Source: Alphaproteobacteria bacterium UBA6149 (GTDB lineage: Bacteria; Pseudomonadota; Alphaproteobacteria; Rickettsiales; UBA998). Taken from it: a DNA stretch of 18,944 nt. This document shows positions 1 to 6,504 of the stretch, piece after piece (the stretch's first letter is position 1; each line of letters begins with the position of its first letter). The position numbers and the translations under genes are program-made. The notes beneath the pieces were generated by a model. It was given only the letters and a program-made list of their open reading frames with translations. It was not told the origin of the DNA and ran no database searches. The stretch lies in the NCBI GenBank assembly GCA_002423155.1, contig DIUV01000046.1, positions 1-18,944 of the forward strand, given 5' to 3'.

Positions 1-211
1 GCCGAAACTTAATCCGCGCCTTACTTAAATCGTAAGGAGTCATTTCTACAGTTACTTTATCACCTGCCAACACGCGAATACGGTTTTTGCGCATTTTACC
101 AGAAGTATGCGCCAAAACTTCGTGACCATTTTCTAACTTCACGCGAAACATAGTATTGGGTAGAACCTCGGCAACTTCGCCTTCAAATTCTATTAATTCT
201 TCTTTAGCCAT
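1..211 (-). CDS. infA: Translation initiation factor IF-1, 3' end cut by window edge
   Basis: IF-1 is a one-domain OB-fold protein that binds the ribosomal A site during initiation. The translation starts MAKEELIEFEGEVAEVLP and continues with the family hallmarks FRVKLENGHEVLAHTSGKMR, RIRVLAGDKV and TPYDLSKARI. Seventy codons are visible of the usual 72 or so, so only the last residues and the stop lie outside. The start at 211 has a good Shine-Dalgarno (AGGAG, plus-strand 216-220). It lies 47 bp downstream of hisG on the same strand and is probably co-transcribed with it. Identification is by recognised family sequence. Confidence 0.96.
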   Translation of the reverse strand, partial: MAKEELIEFEGEVAEVLPNTMFRVKLENGHEVLAHTSGKMRKNRIRVLAGDKVTVEMTPYDLSKARIKFR

Positions 212-258
212 AAATCTCCTGCTTAAATATTGGCAGGTTACTAACATATTAATAACAC

Positions 259-921
259 TTACGCAACCGAAAGCGCATGTTTTGCTGCCGCTTGCGCGAA
301 TTTTTCTGTTAAATCCACCAAAACACCACAATCTGTCTTTAAGGCCGCCTGATTAACAATTAGCCTTGAGGAAATATCCATGATTTTTTCTACTTCCACC
401 AAACCATTTGCCTTCAGCGTTGCGCCCGAAGAAACCAAATCAACAATCCGTTCACTCAAGCCTAAACTGGGAGCTATCTCCATCGCTCCGTGCAACATGA
501 TGCATTCTGCCTGTACGCCGCGTTTTGCAAAATAAGCCTTTGTAATATTTGGATATTTAGTAGCAATGCGCACGTGACTCCAACGATTAGGGTTATCATC
601 CGCCGCCAAAGAAGCTGGCTCGGCAATCGACAATCGACATTTACCTATCCCTAAATCTAGTGGCGCATAAAGATTAGGATAGTCAAATTCTTGCAATACG
701 TCGCTTCCTGCCACCCCAATTTGTGCCCCACCAAATGCTACAAAGGTTGCCACATCAAAACTCCGCACACGAATTATTTGTAAGCTCGGATGATTAGTAG
801 CGAAAATAAGTTTACGCGATTTTTCATCAAAAAAATCCGCCTCGGGAGTTAATCCCGTAAGTTCAAAAAGCGGTTGTAATTCATCATATATCCGTCCCTT
901 TGGGATAGCGAGTGTAATCAT
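259..921 (-). CDS. hisG: ATP phosphoribosyltransferase, short (HisZ-dependent) form
   Basis: Catalyses the first step of histidine biosynthesis, ATP + PRPP to phosphoribosyl-ATP, in the cytoplasm. The protein is 220 aa, starting MITLAIPKGRIYDEL. Recognisable blocks are VRIATKYP (117-124), GAMEIAPSLGLSERIVDLVS (146-165) and the following SSGATLKANGL, which belong to the PRPP-binding part of HisG. The length fits the short HisG class, which lacks the C-terminal regulatory domain and in known cases needs HisZ; no hisZ or hisD is in this window. The frame extends 24 codons further upstream (to 993), but homology starts at the chosen ATG, preceded by a weak GGAAAT. The downstream neighbour is infA. 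Confidence 0.95.
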   Translation of the reverse strand: MITLAIPKGRIYDELQPLFELTGLTPEADFFDEKSRKLIFATNHPSLQIIRVRSFDVATFVAFGGAQIGVAGSDVLQEFDYPNLYAPLDLGIGKCRLSIAEPASLAADDNPNRWSHVRIATKYPNITKAYFAKRGVQAECIMLHGAMEIAPSLGLSERIVDLVSSGATLKANGLVEVEKIMDISSRLIVNQAALKTDCGVLVDLTEKFAQAAAKHALSVA

Positions 922-1002
922 TTTATTTCCAATATTCAATTTAGTGACACTTATCTTACATACACGTAAAAAATCATAATTTATAGAAAACAATAAAAAT
1001 AG

Positions 1003-1035
1003 TCGATTGCAATCGAAATCTACCTCGCTTATTAA
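1003..1035 (+). promoter_or_regulatory. Candidate pet operon promoter with overlapping palindromic operator
   Basis: TTGCAA (1007-1012) and TATTAA (1030-1035) are 17 bp apart, a sigma-70-like arrangement about 60 bp before petA. The -35 hexamer sits inside a perfect 14-bp palindrome, TCGATTGCAATCGA (1003-1016), a plausible binding site for a dimeric regulator. A second inverted repeat, ATTTCA-CTAA-TGAAAT (1048-1063), lies in the presumed leader. The hexamer spacing and the symmetry are visible; promoter activity is inferred. Confidence 0.4.
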
Positions 1036-1096
1036 GAGTCAAGCTAAATTTCACTAATGAAATATATTCAACTAACTAAATCATAAGGAGCTCCAA

Positions 1097-1678
1097 ATGG
1101 GAGGTTGCGGAAATTGCGACTGCCACGGGCAGGAAGAAAATGAAGAAAACAAAGGATATTGTGAGGGTGACGGACATTCGCGCAGAGATTTTATTGTTTT
1201 GACCGCTAGTGCAATGGTGGGGGTAGGTGCTGCATCCGTTGCATGGCCGTTTATAAATAGCATGAATCCATCGGCAGACGTGTTGGCACTTTCTTCTAGC
1301 GAAGTAGATTTATCTCATATTGCCGAAGGGCAAAGCATAACTATTAAATGGCGCGGAAAACCCGTTTTCGTTCGTCATCGCACTAAGGATGAAATAGAGG
1401 AAGCACGCAAAGTAGATATAACTTCCCTGCGGGATCCACAAAAAGACGAAGATCGTGTGCAAAAAGGTAAAGAACAATGGCTTATTATGGTCGGAGTTTG
1501 CACGCATTTAGGTTGCGTGCCTTTGGGAAATCGTTCGGGTGATTATCATGGCTGGTTCTGCCCGTGTCATGGTTCGCATTATGATACCGCAGGTCGCATC
1601 CGCAAAGGTCCTGCTCCTACCAATCTCGCTGTCCCAGAATATGTTTTCTTGAGCGACAGTAAAGTACGTATTGGCTAA
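1097..1678 (+). CDS. petA: Ubiquinol-cytochrome c reductase Rieske iron-sulfur subunit
   Basis: Carries the [2Fe-2S] cluster that takes electrons from ubiquinol to cytochrome c1 in the bc1 complex. Box 1 CTHLGC (135-140) and box 2 CPCHGSHYD (155-163) give cluster ligands C135, H137, C155 and H158 and the C140-C157 disulfide. A Tat-type motif SRRDFIVLTA (28-37) precedes one membrane anchor (about 32-52), which stays uncleaved in this family. The first 27 residues are odd: MGGCGNCDCHG holds three Cys, with a fourth at 22, followed by a Glu/Asn/Gly-rich stretch, all on the cytoplasmic side. The start is supported by AAGGAG 7 bp upstream. It is first in the petABC operon, 21 bp before petB. Confidence 0.97.
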   Translation: MGGCGNCDCHGQEENEENKGYCEGDGHSRRDFIVLTASAMVGVGAASVAWPFINSMNPSADVLALSSSEVDLSHIAEGQSITIKWRGKPVFVRHRTKDEIEEARKVDITSLRDPQKDEDRVQKGKEQWLIMVGVCTHLGCVPLGNRSGDYHGWFCPCHGSHYDTAGRIRKGPAPTNLAVPEYVFLSDSKVRIG

Positions 1679-1699
1679 AAATAAACGAAAGAATATATT

Positions 1700-2971
1700 A
1701 TGAGCACACAAGAAAAAGTTTGCGAAAATTCCTCCCCTTGCGGTATTATCGGATGGATAGATTATCGTCTGCCTATTTTCAGCATGTTAAAACATAGCAC
1801 AGCGGAATATCCTACTCCGCGTAATTTAAATTATTGGTGGAGCTTTGGTTCTATCGCAGGGATTTGTTTGCTTACGCAAATTATCACGGGGATTGTTCTG
1901 GTTATGCATTACACGCCGCATGTTAGTATGGCGTTTGATAGTGTGGAACATATCATGCGTGATGTTAATTATGGTTGGCTGTTGCGTTATATTCACGCAA
2001 ATGGTGCTTCCATGTTCTTTTTAGTGGTGTTTATCCATATATTCCGTGGGCTTTATTATGGTTCATACAAAGCGCCGCGCGAGATTTTGTGGTGGCTGGG
2101 AGTGGTTATCTTGCTATTAATGATGGCGACTGCCTTTATGGGCTATGTTCTTCCTTGGGGACAAATGAGCTTTTGGGGGGCGACCGTAATCACCAATTTA
2201 TTCTCCGCCTTCCCTGGCGTGGGTGAAGCGATTGTTACTTGGTTATGGGGTGGTTATTCAGTAGATAACCCTACGCTTAACCGTTTCTTTTCTTTGCATT
2301 ATTTATTGCCTTTCGTAATCATTGGTGTGGTAGGTTTGCACTTAGTAGCATTACACCAACATGGTTCTAACAACCCTAAAGGTATTGATATAAAAGAACC
2401 AAAAGACCAAATTCCTTTCCATCCTTATTACACTATCAAAGATTTCTTTGGTTTTGGGGTGTTCTTTATGTTGTTTGCTTATTTTGTATTCTTTGCACCG
2501 AATTATTTGGGTCATCCAGATAACTACATTCCGGCTAACCCCATGGTTACGCCTGCGCATATTGTGCCTGAATGGTATTTTTTACCTTTCTACGCTATTT
2601 TGCGTGCTGTTCCTGATAAATTAGGTGGTGTATTAGCTATGTTTGCCTCTATATTGGTATTATTCGTACTACCTTGGTTAGACACTTGCAAAGTACGCAG
2701 CGGAAATTTTCGTCCATTATTCAAATGGTTCTTTTGGGTTTTTGTACTAAATAGCATTTTACTAGGAGTTATTGGTCAGGCTTCTCCTGATGGATGTAAC
2801 TTTGGTATTTCTTGTGCAGGTGAAGGATTGCAAATCCCCAATGTGGTGATGGGACGTTCAGCGATGGCTTATTATTTCGCTTACTTCCTGGTGATTTTAC
2901 CGCTACTTGGCAAGTATGAAAAAACCTTACCGCTACCCACAAGCATTTCTCAACCAGTGCTTAGTAAATAA
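1700..2971 (+). CDS. petB: Ubiquinol-cytochrome c reductase cytochrome b
   Basis: Membrane subunit with the two b hemes and both quinone sites. Two His pairs with the canonical spacing are visible: H99/H113 and H200/H214, matching bL (99, 200) and bH (113, 214). The Qo-site motif PEWY is at 290-293, and the usual eight membrane helices can be traced. The 423-aa length is normal for an alphaproteobacterial cytochrome b. The loop before the last helix (about 361-384) is longer than I expect and contains two Cys (366, 372), in DGCNFGISCAGEG. The gene is 21 bp after petA and 11 bp before petC. The Shine-Dalgarno is weak (GAAAG). Confidence 0.97.
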   Translation: MSTQEKVCENSSPCGIIGWIDYRLPIFSMLKHSTAEYPTPRNLNYWWSFGSIAGICLLTQIITGIVLVMHYTPHVSMAFDSVEHIMRDVNYGWLLRYIHANGASMFFLVVFIHIFRGLYYGSYKAPREILWWLGVVILLLMMATAFMGYVLPWGQMSFWGATVITNLFSAFPGVGEAIVTWLWGGYSVDNPTLNRFFSLHYLLPFVIIGVVGLHLVALHQHGSNNPKGIDIKEPKDQIPFHPYYTIKDFFGFGVFFMLFAYFVFFAPNYLGHPDNYIPANPMVTPAHIVPEWYFLPFYAILRAVPDKLGGVLAMFASILVLFVLPWLDTCKVRSGNFRPLFKWFFWVFVLNSILLGVIGQASPDGCNFGISCAGEGLQIPNVVMGRSAMAYYFAYFLVILPLLGKYEKTLPLPTSISQPVLSK

Positions 2972-2982
2972 GGAGCAAAAAC

Positions 2983-3741
2983 ATGAAAAAACTAACTTTT
3001 GCTTTATTAGCACTAACTATGTTGCATACTCAGGCAATTGCTTCTGAGAGCAAGCATCATAAGCAAATAAACTGGCCGTTCGATGGTGCTTTAGGCAAGG
3101 TCGAACGTCAGTCTGCGCAACGTGGATTTCAGGTGTACAAAGAAGTTTGTGCCGCTTGTCATGGTCTAAATCGTGTAGCATTCCGCACGCTTTCTGGTAT
3201 TGGCTTTTCCGAGGCAGAAATAAAAGCGTTAAGTGCAGAATATCAGGTGCAAGATGGTCCCAACGATGAAGGCGAAATGTTTAAACGTCCAGGTAAACCT
3301 TCGGATAAGTTTGTTCCTCCTTTTGCCAATGACAATGCCGCACAAGCAGCAAATGGTGGCGCAATACCACCAGATTTAAGCTTGATTATCAAATCGCGTC
3401 ACGATGGTGCCAATTATCTATACTCGCTTATGACTGGTTATGATGAGCCTGTACCAGCTGGGGAAGAAGTACCTGATGGTATGTATTATAATCCATATTT
3501 CATTAACGGACATTTGCTGCGCATGCCAGCTCCATTAACTGCTGGTCGAGTTACTTATATGGACGGCACTGAAGCATCGGTGGATCAAATGGCGTATGAC
3601 GTAGTAAATTTCCTACAATGGGCAGCTGAGCCAGAAATGGAAGAGCGTAAACATATGGGAATTAAAGTAATGATTTTCTTGTTTATTATGACAGGTCTAT
3701 TATGGATTGCTAAAAAACGCGTGTGGAAAAAACTACACTAG
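2983..3741 (+). CDS. petC: Ubiquinol-cytochrome c reductase cytochrome c1
   Basis: Periplasmic c-type heme subunit that passes electrons from the Rieske protein to cytochrome c. It has a signal peptide (MKKLTFALLALTMLHTQAIA, 1-20), the heme-binding CAACH at 56-60 and the conserved MPAPLTAGRVTY block (181-192), whose M181 is the likely sixth heme ligand. A C-terminal membrane anchor spans about 226-243, followed by a basic tail. The 252-aa length is normal. AAGGAG precedes the ATG by 8 bp. It is last in petABC, and a strong terminator begins 16 bp after the TAG stop. Confidence 0.97.
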   Translation: MKKLTFALLALTMLHTQAIASESKHHKQINWPFDGALGKVERQSAQRGFQVYKEVCAACHGLNRVAFRTLSGIGFSEAEIKALSAEYQVQDGPNDEGEMFKRPGKPSDKFVPPFANDNAAQAANGGAIPPDLSLIIKSRHDGANYLYSLMTGYDEPVPAGEEVPDGMYYNPYFINGHLLRMPAPLTAGRVTYMDGTEASVDQMAYDVVNFLQWAAEPEMEERKHMGIKVMIFLFIMTGLLWIAKKRVWKKLH

Positions 3742-3756
3742 AGACTTTTACTTAAC

Positions 3757-3795
3757 AAAAAAGCCCATAGCTAAAAATTAGCTGTGGGCTTTTTT
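3757..3795 (+). terminator. Rho-independent terminator of petABC
   Basis: Arms of 16 nt (3757-3772 and 3780-3795) pair fully with one G-U wobble around a 7-nt loop. The GC-rich part is GCCCATAGCT with AGCTGTGGGC. The stem is flanked by six A and followed by six T, so it could also work on the opposite strand, although no minus-strand gene ends nearby. Confidence 0.9.
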
Positions 3796-3854
3796 GTGAT
3801 ATTATAAGCACTATTTGTTAGATTATGAGGTCATACCAGAACAGTCATGACTAG

Positions 3855-4109
3855 GGCAATTTCACCAATCGTTAATTTCGTCTTTTTTCACTCACACTAC
3901 ACGACAGTACTATTAATAACAGAATTTTATATTTATATAACAAGCAATTGTTTGCGCAAACCATCCGTTGTCATCCCGCCGCAGGGCGGGATCCATGTTT
4001 ATCAATTAGCTGTTAAGCCAATGGTTTGGCATGGATGCCGTTCTTCGTGCTGCATGACAATGGAGAGTTTTATTGCAAAAAGACGAAATTAATGATTGGT
4101 GAAATTGCC
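3855..4109. mobile_element. Palindromic MITE-like element A (terminal-repeat family I, mosaic)
   Basis: Terminal inverted repeats of 33 bp with one mismatch (3855-3887 and 4077-4109), beginning GGCAATTTCACCAATC. The interior holds a hairpin ATCCCGCC-GCAG-GGCGGGAT (about 3973-3992), then a roughly 34-nt loop and a degraded second hairpin arm ending near 4057. A 20-bp stretch (3897-3916) is identical to the left end of element C, so a family II end is embedded in a family I element. There is no coding capacity and no clear target duplication. Element D is a second copy of this family. The region 3797-4154 holds nothing else that I can support. Confidence 0.75.
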
Positions 4110-4154
4110 ATGCAGGTATGGTATCTATGCTTATCTATAATAATGCTAAAAAAA

Positions 4155-4520
4155 TTACTTAGTTTCGTCAGACAATAACTGCCCCAAAGCACAGCCTGCT
4201 AGAATATGTACATGAAAATGCAAAACTGATTGAGCGGCATCTTCGCCATGATTGGTAATTAGGCGGTAACCTGTTTTATCTACCCCTAATTGCTGAGAAA
4301 TTTTTTGTATAGATGCAAAAAATCCGTGCATAAAATCTGACGGAGCATTTTTGCTAAAATCATCAAAAGATATAAACTCACACTTAGGTAAAACCAAAAC
4401 ATGCACAGGAGCAGCTGGCTCTATATCGTGAAAAGCGAAGGAATAATCGTCCTCATAAACTTTGTTACAGGGAATTTCTTCCCGTAAAATTCGGGCGAAA
4501 ATATTGTTTTGGTCGTACAT
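4155..4520 (-). CDS. HIT-family (histidine triad) nucleotide hydrolase
   Basis: Small cytoplasmic nucleotide-binding protein of the HIT superfamily (HinT branch by similarity), which hydrolyses phosphoramidates or acylated AMP. It is 121 aa, starting MYDQNNIFARILREEIPC, the usual family start. Its other motifs are DIEPAAPVHVLVLPK (32-46), the distal ligand N90 and the triad HFHVHIL (101-107). Two in-frame ATGs lie upstream (4532, 4553), but family alignment favours 4520. Its 5' flank is taken up by the left end of element B, whose terminal repeat begins 22 bp upstream, so its promoter is probably inside the element. The substrate cannot be told. Confidence 0.93.
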   Translation of the reverse strand: MYDQNNIFARILREEIPCNKVYEDDYSFAFHDIEPAAPVHVLVLPKCEFISFDDFSKNAPSDFMHGFFASIQKISQQLGVDKTGYRLITNHGEDAAQSVLHFHVHILAGCALGQLLSDETK

Positions 4521-4541
4521 TGTTTTTTCCATAAACTGTTC

Positions 4542-4800
4542 TAAGCTCCACAACAGATTGTTATTTAAATTGAGCTAATTGTAAAATCATTAAATTAGTA
4601 TATTACTCTCCCTATCGTCATGCCGTCGAAAGACGTATCCAGTCTCTCCACACTGAAGGAGATTATTGTTTTATATAACTTATTCTCCGTGGAAAGACTG
4701 GATACCAGCGTGCGCTGGTATGACGATTAAGGAGATTAATGTGAATGCAAAAATAGTTTTGCAATTAGCTCAATTATAAATAGTTCTGTCGTGTAGGTTA
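4542..4800. mobile_element. Palindromic MITE-like element B (terminal-repeat family II, diverged)
   Basis: The outer ends resemble those of element C: 4786-4800 matches 13 of 15 bases and 4542-4556 matches 11 of 15. Just inside, AATTGAGCTAATTG (4568-4581) pairs with its complement near 4762-4775. The core has long imperfect arms (about 4614-4650 and 4687-4726), each holding its own hairpin. The right one, ATACCAGC-GTGC-GCTGGTAT, is perfect; the left one, CCGTC-GAAA-GACG, is shorter. No target duplication is visible. The element fills the whole gap between the HIT gene and the motE-like gene. Confidence 0.65.
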
Positions 4801-4808
4801 TGCAAAAA

Positions 4809-5633
4809 TTATTTAGCTAATGCCTGTTCAGTTGCTTGCTTTAATTTATGTGTTTGCGCCAATTCTACCGTCAATAATTTGGCTTTTTGTGGACTCATCA
4901 TTCCAATTATCACCGCAGATTTGCGCTCCGCCATTTTATCAATCACCATCAATAATACTGGCATTTCTAATTCATTGAAAATAGCCGCTGCATCACGTGG
5001 TTTCATATTTTCATAAATTTTTACCAAACTACGAATTTTTACATCTTCTTGTTTATTATATTCAGCTAACAATCCTTTTACTGTCGCCTCAAGATTTTTT
5101 ATTTCATTTATATGATTTTTAATCCGTAATTCCGTTGCATTTAACAGGTTTTCCTTCAGACGAACTTGCTCTTCCCATTTATCTAACTGATCACGCCGTT
5201 CGGAAAGCTTTTGTAGTAAATCTATTTCTGTTTGAGAATATTTAGAAGGCTCAATTACATGTTTGGGAGCTTCCATAGAAACCCCTTTTTCTAATTTTTC
5301 ACCATCTTTACCTTTTTTTTCTTCCTTTTTAGAGGATTCTGCTTTTTCGTCCTTAACATCACCCTCTTTTTTATCTTCGCTATCTTTTTTTACATCTGCT
5401 GATTTTTCTTCACCATCTTTTTTTTCTTCAGATTTCTTAGTTTCATCAGAAGCTTTTTCAGCTTCTTCTGGCGCTGCTTCTGCCACTGCATTACCAGCCA
5501 ATAACATGCGTGATAATTTGCTGCCGCCGTCAAAAATATCATAAGCCTTTACTCCTAATAGTAAAACCAATGACATCATAGTCAAAGGTAGTACTCGAAA
5601 ACGAAAAACAGAACTTATGGCATTTATCGGCAT
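4809..5633 (-). CDS. MotE-like flagellar protein with MgtE N-like C-terminal domain
   Basis: 274 aa. A signal anchor spans about 13-30, followed by a low-complexity Lys/Glu/Asp linker (about 56-117), a coiled-coil region (about 135-195) and a helical domain. The domain contains KIYENMKPRDAAAIFNELE (205-223), typical of the MgtE_N-like fold found in MotE proteins next to alphaproteobacterial flagellar genes. In Sinorhizobium, MotE is a periplasmic chaperone of MotC. The gene lies downstream of fliL-fliM-pflI-like on the same strand but is separated by a 201-bp structured insert, so coupled expression is uncertain. No Shine-Dalgarno is evident at this ATG. The family call is by motif and context; the precise role here is inferred. 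Confidence 0.8.
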   Translation of the reverse strand: MPINAISSVFRFRVLPLTMMSLVLLLGVKAYDIFDGGSKLSRMLLAGNAVAEAAPEEAEKASDETKKSEEKKDGEEKSADVKKDSEDKKEGDVKDEKAESSKKEEKKGKDGEKLEKGVSMEAPKHVIEPSKYSQTEIDLLQKLSERRDQLDKWEEQVRLKENLLNATELRIKNHINEIKNLEATVKGLLAEYNKQEDVKIRSLVKIYENMKPRDAAAIFNELEMPVLLMVIDKMAERKSAVIIGMMSPQKAKLLTVELAQTHKLKQATEQALAK

Positions 5634-5655
5634 ATTATTTAACTTTTGGTTATAG

Positions 5656-5830
5656 GATTATTATACTAATTCCACTTTAAATTCCCCATACCAAATTGGA
5701 ACTAGTATAGGGTTGCGATCGCAACCCTGACGAGCCGCGACGCGTGAGCCCCATATCTTTTTAGAAGATTTGGAGCGTTTGAACGTCCAAATAAAAATTC
5801 TAAAGGATTTTTATTTGGAATTATTATTAG
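5656..5830. repeat. Structured GC-rich palindromic insert E within the fliL operon
   Basis: This 201-bp gene-free gap is packed with inverted repeats. They are TATACTAATTCCA / TGGAACTAGTATA (5662-5708, one mismatch), a perfect 20-bp palindrome AGGGTTGCGATCGCAACCCT (5709-5728), ATTTGGA-CGTT / AACG-TCCAAAT (5768-5792, one bulge) and CCAAATAAAAAT / ATTTTTATTTGG (5787-5818). The last two share 5787-5792 and so exclude each other. The central 43 bp or so are much richer in GC than the surroundings. The outer ends share TAATTCCA in inverted orientation. I see no coding capacity I trust; a mobile palindromic element is the likeliest reading. Confidence 0.5.
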
Positions 5831-5834
5831 TAGT

Positions 5835-6476
5835 TTATTTTTTATCCGCTTGCATTGCATCATACAAATCCTGCTCTGCACGGCTGCGTAAACGTACCCC
5901 CGGTTGCATTCTACCGCCACTGGTTTTTTTATCCGCAGATATTTTTTCCAACATCGCTTCTAAAGCCGCAGTTTTACGTGGTTCTGACCCTGAAACCGCT
6001 GCCCTCACCTCTGGCTCAACCACAGGACGACGTCTTGTAGAAGAAATAGGAGAAACCTGTGCAGTTTCTACCAATTCATTAACCTCGATATTATTAACCC
6101 GACTATTAGTACTAGAGCGCGTTGTTGCGTTTGATGACGTCGCACTACGACTTACATTAATGCCATCTTCCATTCTATCCGCCAGCTTAGCGCCTTTTTC
6201 AATCATAAACGCCAAATCATCGGCTATATAATTAGCTTTTTGCAAGCGCTCTTTCATGTGGTCATTTAGCTGCTTACTTGCGCGGTGAATTTCTTGAATA
6301 CTCAAGGTAGCATTCGTCGTAGATTCATCAAATTGTTTAATTAATTGCGCGAGTTCGCTTTTGCTATCTTGTAAAATTCTAATTCTAGTATTTAATTTTC
6401 CGCAATAAAAAATAGCCAAAACCAGCAAAGTAGCAACTGCCCCGTCTGCTAGTAAAGATATTATTAAATGGTTCAT
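5835..6476 (-). CDS. DUF6468 / PflI-like flagellar positioning protein
   Basis: 213 aa. One N-terminal membrane helix (about 5-25) is followed by a helical, coiled-coil-prone segment, RIRILQDSKSELAQLIKQFD (31-50), continuing to about 108. Then comes a Ser/Thr/Arg-rich disordered stretch and a basic tail with RLRSRAEQDLYDAM. This layout and its place directly after fliM match the DUF6468 proteins of alphaproteobacterial flagellar operons; the Caulobacter member PflI affects flagellar placement. It starts 28 bp after fliM. Family membership is recognised by layout and context; function here is inferred. Confidence 0.72.
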   Translation of the reverse strand: MNHLIISLLADGAVATLLVLAIFYCGKLNTRIRILQDSKSELAQLIKQFDESTTNATLSIQEIHRASKQLNDHMKERLQKANYIADDLAFMIEKGAKLADRMEDGINVSRSATSSNATTRSSTNSRVNNIEVNELVETAQVSPISSTRRRPVVEPEVRAAVSGSEPRKTAALEAMLEKISADKKTSGGRMQPGVRLRSRAEQDLYDAMQADKK

Positions 6477-6504
6477 AGCAATTCCTTATGATTTTAATTA
6501 GCCA

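Noticed and set aside
3847..4092. 81-codon plus-strand frame across element A
   Set aside because: It covers the terminal repeats and hairpin of the mobile element and has no protein-like features.
5263..5544. Ser/Phe-rich plus-strand reading frame opposite the motE-like gene
   Set aside because: It is the complement of the Lys/Glu-rich linker; its odd composition comes from the low-complexity codons on the other strand.
5702..5920. 72-codon minus-strand frame running through palindromic insert E
   Set aside because: It starts inside the pflI-like gene in another frame, has no ribosome site and is built largely from the inverted repeats.
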